64,000 nt of DNA from Saccoglossus kowalevskii (Eukaryota > Hemichordata > Enteropneusta > Harrimaniidae), in the NCBI RefSeq assembly GCF_000003605.2, contig NW_003156236.1, positions 494,883 to 558,882 on the forward strand, given 5' to 3'. The notes beneath the pieces are model-generated. The model was not told where the DNA came from. It ran no database searches and worked only from the letters and a program-made list of their open reading frames with translations. Below are positions 54,201-63,200 of this stretch, one piece after another (within the stretch, counting starts at the first letter, position 1; every line of letters begins with the position of its first letter). The translations under genes and the position numbers were made by a program.

Positions 54201-57200
54201 CCAACGAATTGTATTGCAAGAAGATAATTCACAGTCGGTTCATCAAAATTAATAATAGAATGGATAAATAAGGTTACAATGACCAACACAACTCATTGGT
54301 TATCTATGAAATTGATTAGCTTTATTCACGTATGCATTAATCTCACTGGATATGTACGATTACAACAAGTTGCTTGAGGTTGTGATACGATGATATTTTT
54401 TGAATAATTCAACATTGTAACAGGAAAAAAAGTAATTCTGTAATTAGATATATCTATGTCGTTGTCATCGTCGCTAGCGAATGTCAATTCATTCATCCAT
54501 TGCCTCACCATTATATCTTGGGAAAATCCCCACTTTGTTTCCATGGGAAATCGAATACAAAGTCCTGTGTTTTTGTCAGGGTGGTTGTTACAGAAACGCT
54601 ATTTGATGGATCCAGCTTCTTAGCGCGGCAAATCAAATTCAAGTGACCAAGGTATATATGATAATCTGCAAAGGATTCCCTCATACCAATAGTAGTTTGT
54701 TACTTATGTTTTCAAAACTGTATGCCAAGCAAAGTTACATATGTATGTACAAACGCGCTGTGTTCAGAGATATTGTAATCAAAGTAATTATGCTAAATAG
54801 TAGCTGTGTTTGAAATACAGCCCACTACGTGCAATATATGTTATATATTAGCTGGGTTTGGACCACTATACGACAGGTTAGATTTATCCTACATAAGTGA
54901 AATGTTACTCAAAGCTTAATTTATTACTTACAGAAGCAATTCTATGCCAAGAAAAACATACATACACGATCATTTACAAATTGCAACATTTAGTCCTTCG
55001 GAACTTCTGAACTGACAATTTGTTATTTGCGATGTGATCAATGATGATTGAATCGTGGTCACTGGCTGGATCACGATTGACCACAATGAAACATGACATA
55101 CTAGTGAATGTGAAGCACAAGCATTAGTATATACAGTTTTGTGGGAAAGATTCAGATGATAATGCTTTAACATAATCAAAAAAAATAAAAGGTGGTTTAG
55201 GTTTTACCTGTACTTGTTTTCGTTGTAGCTCTAGCTGATGTAGATGTTCTTGTTGATGATGCTTCTTCTTCTGTTATTATTGTTGTTGCTGCTGTTGTTG
55301 TTGTTGTTGTTGATGATGCTTCTTCTTCTGTTGTTGGCGGTGTTGTTGTTGTTGTTGTTGTTGCCACTGGTGCAGTTGTTGTTGTTGTTGTTGATGATGC
55401 TTCTTCTTCTGTTGTTGTTGCTGTTGTTGTTGTTGTTGTTGATTCCGCTTCTTTCGTTGTTGTTGGAATTGTTGGGATAACTGTAACTTCTCGTCCTTCG
55501 CAAATTAATGAAAGGTAATGAGTCGGAGTGAATCCAAAGTCGCAAGTGTATGAAACAGTGGATCCTACTGAGAAATCATCTCCAAGGCGTTGCCCATTTT
55601 GTACCATACCAGGATCATCACATACACCTGAAAAAGTTAATGCAGTATTAAATTTATTTCTCATGTTCACTTAAACGAACATTATTCTCTTTTAATGAAT
55701 TTGTAATGTACTGTGAAGATGAGAATATATGTGTGTTTACCAATAATTGTGCATTGCGCTGGTATGCCACTCCAACTACCATCTTCCATACAGGTTCTTT
55801 CGTCATCACCCAAAGGTCCATAACCATCATCACATGTAAGTGTTGCAATGCTTCCATACTGTGAACCATTGCTGTACGACCATGAACCATCAGTAACCAA
55901 CGTCACATTACCACAGTCAACAGCTAAAGAATAATTGTGAGTAAAATAATATAGTATATTCCCAGTGAGTATTTATATGGCACATCACTCTGAAAAGGGA
56001 GAAGAACGTATAGTTGAACTGTCATTTAAATGAAAAGTAAATGATCATGTTATGACTCACCAATACATGTTGGTGGGTATGAGCTCCATTTATATTCCGA
56101 ACCATCTTTTATACACATTCTTACTGTAGGTCCATATATGTTATATCCACTGTCGCATGAATACGATGATCTGCTAAAATACCCATAAGCTGGGTCGCTG
56201 ACCTGTACCATGCCATTGGCGATGTCCTCTGGTTTACCACATGACACAGCTGAAAAAAGTAAATCCTGACTGTTTTATCAGCTGGTAGGGGTGCATATCG
56301 CTAGTATTCACTTTATGGGTACGATTAAGATAAGAATGACTCCTGAGAAACGTCTGTTTAGAACCTTACCTTCGCAGGTTGGCAAATTATAATCATACTC
56401 GCCATCTGATTGACACGTAAGAATATTCTGCCCATTGAGTTGATAGCCAGGGTTGCATATGACAGTCAGTGTGACATTCAACTCGATAAGAAGTAAACCC
56501 GCAATAGAGTATACCGTACGAGTACGTGGGATGACGACGGCATCATTGATATTTGGTAGTATGCATGTCAACGCTGTCAAAACAGAAAGAGTTAACAGTT
56601 AAAACTATACATCATGATGGCAAATCGAATCGAAAGTAATTCAGAAATATCTGATGGAGTATTTGGTATGATAGAGCAACAGGTTATATATAACAAAAAG
56701 ACAAATTGGAGTACTTATCGATGGTGGTGAAAATGGTTGGATTATTATTATTGAAAAAAAAACACAATTGTCGCCATACTTACGGACACAGCTCTTGTTG
56801 AAGACGTACATATCACCGATGGACAGCCCGCTCTCACCAGGAGGGATGTAGAACCCACTAGTGCCATCAGTTGTAAAGAGTATGTATCCATTAAAACAGT
56901 CACACGTGTAGCCTCCATCGATGTTATTACATTCACTATAGATATTACACGCATTTAAATCGTCATCAGCACATTCGTTAATATCTAGAAAAAAATAATT
57001 TGTTTTTATTATTATATATATATATCGATACAACTTACCAATCACGGATCATTCTCATATAGGCTCGAGCAGACCATGGAAGTCTTGACAGTGTGGAAGA
57101 CCATGGAAGTGTTTCATTATGGCATCGGACAGGAGCAATTTTTACTCACCACTACACGAGTCTCCTGACTCGTCAACTTCAAAGCCGTTAACACAGAGAC

Positions 57201-60200
57201 ATTCATATCCGCCATTTGTATTCTGGCAAATTTGATTCAATCCACAACTATCCGTATCTGTCTCGCATTCGTTGATGTCTAGAAAAATATATTATAAAAT
57301 TACGGCACACGTTGAAACACTGTTATAAGTACAACAAATTCAAGTGATATTCTCAAAGTGAAGTTCTCAGAAGGTAAAGTTATATGAATACATAAAGTCT
57401 CGGGCTAAATAAATAAGCGACTATCGTCCTTTCAATTTCGCACAAATGAAGAACTCTTCAAGAAAACCTGATATCAAAGAAAAAACATCATATTTTACTC
57501 GAGTGATGGCGCCTTATTTGTGCCCACAGTCCGACTGGTTTTTGTATATCATTATGATTGTATTTTGTCTTCCAAACTCCAATATCAACAATGTTGCATG
57601 AACTTCCGTTACCAAATGTAAGATAAGATTATACACATTCAGGGCCAATGGAACATAATAATACTTTATCGCCTGATAATGTATTCAGATGAAATAATGA
57701 AATATGCAAATAAGGGCAATGGTATACCTGTGCATGTTGGCGGAGAATCGCTCCATTGTGTATCATCGTTACATGTAATATAGGTAGGTCCGTCTATTTG
57801 ATAACCAGACTGGCAGATGAATGTTATATTATCACCAGCGTAGTAAGGACCAATATCAGGAGTGGCATCCATGTTGAGATCTGTTATGACCAATTCTGAA
57901 CAATTTATACCTGAAAATAAAACAATTATAATTAAATAATGCAGAAAAATAATCAAATTAAAAAGTTTTGAAAAGTTCAGATATGTTTAATATTTCATCA
58001 CTTACGTTGACAATCCCCTGGATCTGCCGTCCATTCTCCGTCTGACCCACAAATCGAAGATGTGAAACCAATAACATTGTATCCGTCGGGGCATTCAAAG
58101 GAAATAGTTACACCGTAGATTAGATCGTCCCCACCGCCAACAACTACATATGTCATCGGATCTGGCATACTTGGCCCAGGGCACACGACAGCTGCACAAA
58201 TATAAGTTTGCATTGAAAAAATCGTCAATGTTGTGTCAAATTCCACGCCACAATATAATATCTTTATAATTTCATGTTTAAAATTACTATTTTCTTGTCC
58301 CATGTTGTGTCCCGTACGTCGTCTATACTATCATAATATAATGTGTACTAACGCAGAAACGACAATTTGACAGGGTACTCACGTTCACATGAAGGAATTT
58401 CGGGTCCCCACGTTCCATTAGCTTGGCATACCATGGACATTGCACTGCTCGAGAACGTGTAGCCCTCAACGCATCGATAACTGACCACGCCCTGGTAGGC
58501 AATGCTGGATACATTATAGAAGAAAGCGTTTGTAGCATCTGGTGGGATGCCGCATCGCACACCTGCAATTAAAATGAGGAGATCCCTGCGTATTAACACG
58601 ATGATATGTACAGAGTTGGGATGGAATACATGCCATTATGTTATTTCAGCCAAGATATAGTCACCATATAGTGTATTGAAGATTGCTTTAGATTTAAGCG
58701 TCTGAACAGACACGACATATTTTTTTTATACTTCAGATAAAAGTACTTTCAATTGTATACTCACGTGAACAAGACGGGTATTTTGAATTGTCTCCCTCAT
58801 TCCATTCTCCGCCGTATTCACAGGTCAGGCTGTCGACGGTGCGACTTGGCTTTGTGAACCCTGGGAGACAACTGTACTGAACAACTGTACCATAACCTCT
58901 CTCATTTGTACTGGCAATAACTCCGTCGCCAATGTCTATTGCAGGACAGTCTGGAGAAGATTGCATTAGAATGATCAGAACAAGATGACTACAGTAAATC
59001 ACGAATAAATGAAGTCATTGTCATTGTTTAAATGTGTCCAGATCATATTTGTTTTGTTTCAAGAATGACATGTGTTATACACAAGATTTAGAATTGACAC
59101 ATGTCAAATCGAGTTTTCAACTAATGCCACATGATTGGAATCTGGCGTTGAAAAAGAAAGCTATCGTTTGGTTCTTTCTTTGTACCAATAAAACTCTTGT
59201 CCCATTATCCGATCAGAAGGTCTTTGTGAACCAAGCTCTAAAGCTTAATCAGTCGCAACTATCTTGGCATATGACCGGGTATATAGCCTGGTAAGAATAG
59301 GTAAAGTATAGCGTCATTATACTTCGAATGTTTGAACATTTATAGGACAATACTGCACAACAATCGGTAATATCTCTGTTGTCCATACCAAATAATAAAA
59401 ATAATAGTATATATAATATATTCTTTGTCAATCATATCTATCTGGACTAGACAACACCGTCATGTCCAGATCAATTCTACTTACCCGGAGAGAACCTTGC
59501 TCTAAATCCCATTGCATTCCTCTGTTGACTACTAGTGAAAACAACATAGAACATTCCATTTTCTGAACGTGAATTAGGGGGTGGAAGAGTACCGTCTGTA
59601 ACTGTTCCTGAATTACCGCTCCATGGACCTGTCAGTATGTCACCGCTATCATCAATCCCATCATACACCTGTGTTAGAGAAATATTAAAACACATCATCA
59701 TATCAAAACTCATCAGGATCGTCATCAACATCATCTTTGTACTCAATGTGTTTATCATCACCTATCGTTTAAAGCGCGGTAGTCGTCGCACTGCGCATGT
59801 ACGAGATATATGGGTCTCATATAAACAAAGATGGCGACTTTGACTGTTGCGCAGATCAACGAGTACGAAGTGAGACGTTTCCAAGCTTTAATTAGACAAT
59901 TTTCATGTGATTGGAAGGTATCGAAGAAATCACCGTCGGTAATCAGTGCAAGTCGCGCCCAGGTCAAACCTCATACTCGTGATTTCCACTTGAAGAACGC
60001 ATTGGATTGTGGGAAAATCAATGTTTATCAACACAAATAAGCTGGCACTACTGGTGCTCGTTTATTCTTACCGCAATCTGACATAGTCAAGCCCGTCATT
60101 CGTTTGTTTGTTTGTTAATCGTGCGTATGTGTGTTCGTTTGTTTGTTTTGTTGTTGTCTCGAATTTATAGGTATGGTTTGGGCATGATCTATTTTTTACT

Positions 60201-63200
60201 ACTGTCATTCAAAATCCAAAATAATATGAGCCGAGTCACACAATGACTAACTTTAAACAAAACTATAAAAAATAGCTTACCGTTACAAAATCTGCATCCG
60301 TATTCAACTCAAGTTCAAATGCATCATCAAATATCAATGTTAATGGTTTGCCACTTGGCTCCTCAATGGCCCAGGTACACATTATTTCACCGGGATAATC
60401 ATTTACTCCGTAACCAGGAGTGCTTATGTAACCATGTGACCGTACAATTTCAATTCCTTGACAGCCTGTAATGTTTTAACAATTGGGATTATGTTGCACT
60501 GTTGGTGTATTATGGCGTGATTCACATTTAAATACTTGCAATTTGCAACTAATCCATTTCACGTGTAACCGATCGTTCTGTGTTATTTCTTTCTTTTCGT
60601 GACACGATACTCACATAATGTGAAACAATACTCTTGCATTAATATAGTGTCAATATACTGGGTTTTTTTCCAGAAAATTTAAAAAATATTGAGATCACGC
60701 GTAACTATGCATTGTCATTGAATACTAAACACTTATTGAGCTATTGACTTGTCTCTGCAGAGGGCGACATTCACGACCCAATCTACACTCTCGTACAACG
60801 ACGGCTATATCAGGATAGGTTTCTCCCATCATATCAAAATTAAGAACTAAAATATCACAACTGAGATCGAGAATCACATAAGCATAACACACACTGACGA
60901 ATCAGTGCTTTAGTTCTTCTGTCGTCGAACAGAGATTGAGATCTCGTCTTGTCGGTAAACATGGCATACATATAGTCGCACTTACCTGCCCAATACCAAG
61001 CATGAAATCCACGCATGGTGACAGTGTCGTCACTTTTAAAGTCCACTCTCATCTGATGTTTGGAGGATATCACAACGTTTGGTAATTCCGAACCAGAAAA
61101 TAACGCTAATACGTGAGCAGCACCAGCATCTTCACCATCGAACACTGATATCATATCTGTATCTTCTTGTGTCTCAAAGGTGACAAACTATAAATTTAAA
61201 ATAAGTGAAAACAAAATATGATTTTGTGATATTTACGTGTGCTTACATAACAATATTAAATAATGCGGAAAATTCAACCTACTTGTAATGTTATGACCGT
61301 CTGTGCGCTATACGAATCAAGTTGCCAGTTGCAGTCCTCGCTGTTCAGGTAGTTTTTCTCTTCAAAATATTCCGTGCTTGATAGATTTTTTTTATGAACC
61401 TCGGCAATGAACTCTCCTCCACACGTAGAAAATACTGGAAGCAACAGAAATGACGTCATTTACGCAAATTATGAAATTATTAAAGATACAATGGTAATAA
61501 ACATAATTTTCAGTGGACACAAATAATGATTCGGCTGCTAGCATAGCAATATTCGTGTGATGACATACAGGAAATGAGAATTTTTTAGTATTTCATTGAA
61601 CGAATGATTTTGTCTGTCCCAAAACCAAGATTTTATTTTTACGATAAATCATGGCCAAATATTTTTTTTCACAAAATGCAAAATCAAAACAATTTCTTAA
61701 ATACGCTAAAAAATAACCAACGTTAGCCAGGATCGAGTTTGCAATACTGTTTGAGTAAGTATGTAAAACTAAGTATTATTAAAACTTTGTTTTATCGATA
61801 AATCGTTATATAGCACTCACTGGCTTCCCAGTCCGCTGTAAATCCTGATTTTGTAGTGGTACTATCCGAGTGAAACTTAACAGTCATAGAATTAGTACTA
61901 GTGATCACCACCTCATCCGGGGTACCAGTGCCGCTATACGTGGCGAGAACTTTTGAGGCGTCGTATACAGGTCCGTCGATCACTTCGACAATATCGTGGT
62001 CTTTCTCAGTTACGAGATCAAGGAACTGAAAGTATAGATAGAAAGACATATACAATGAGATGGGCATACATTACAGCAGTTAACAATATCGGGAAAACAC
62101 AGTGCAGGTATAGAATACGGAGATATGCCGAGAATATATTCTTCTCATGTCCGCGATCGGGACACGGGGACCGGGAAATAACCTTTCCACCGGACCGCTC
62201 ATTTTTGCGTGTCTCTATAATAGATTTTTTCTTTTGAATTTGAAAGTGTACTTTCCTTGAAATTCCGCTTTCAGGAGGAGGAAAAATTAATGTAATTTCA
62301 TATTTCAATATCCCCAGTTGGTGACATGAGAAGGAGTTGGGGATGCTCTGATACTAGTTCTCTAACAAAACTCAAAATGGCAGTTAAACACCATTAGACC
62401 ATTCTAATCAACTCTGATTTTGACGTCCCTGGTGTGGATGAAAATAATTCGAAAGAATCGCACATAGAGGGCGATACAAAAAAGCTCCCAATAGCGAATC
62501 ACAATCTCTGAATTTGTCAATAACACTTTACTCTACTCTACTCTACTTGTGGCGAGGATCCTTTTTGCTGTACTGCACAGACATGGGAAACCACGACTTG
62601 AGACTCTTTCAAAGATAAGAAACACATTATCTTTTCTGTTTCTTTTTAATTTAATTTGAATTGCAATCGTGTAACCGGTCCAACGGGAAGATAAACCTGA
62701 TATTTCGCATGTACCTTTATTTTAATCTTTGACGTTGCTGGTCCTTCTATGATCCATACACATTCCTGGAGGATGTCGTAATTGTTGTCAGGGTAACCAC
62801 TTGTCTGTATAGTACCCGAAGTACCAGTCTGAAAACCACCGCAATCCTCTATAAACAAACAAACAAACAATCGGGATATAGCATTTTAGGCTGTAAATAC
62901 GATGGTGTTCAACGAAACGTAGATCTTCATGAACAAAATAGAACACAATCGCTCAAATAAATAATTGCGATTGTAGGGTGATGCTACGCCCTCTAGTGGT
63001 GTACACAACGTGGTCATTATTAAAGGGAAAAACCTATTTATATTAGAAAGCTGGTCTTAAATCGCACGACAGTGCTCATTGGTATATTATTTATAATGAT
63101 GGAGCTATTGTTTCATGGCACAATAAAAAACATTATTGTTTGTGTTACAGTTGCGTGTTTTGAGATATATTTTTCAAAAATCGTTATTTTTAGAACCATC

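Noticed and set aside
55244-55480. Plus-strand poly-Leu frame
   Set aside because: Caused by the GTT/CTT triplet array opposite the Thr-coding repeat of exon 18.
59831-60040. Independent small gene
   Set aside because: The frame lies wholly in a transposable element and is broken in the other copy.
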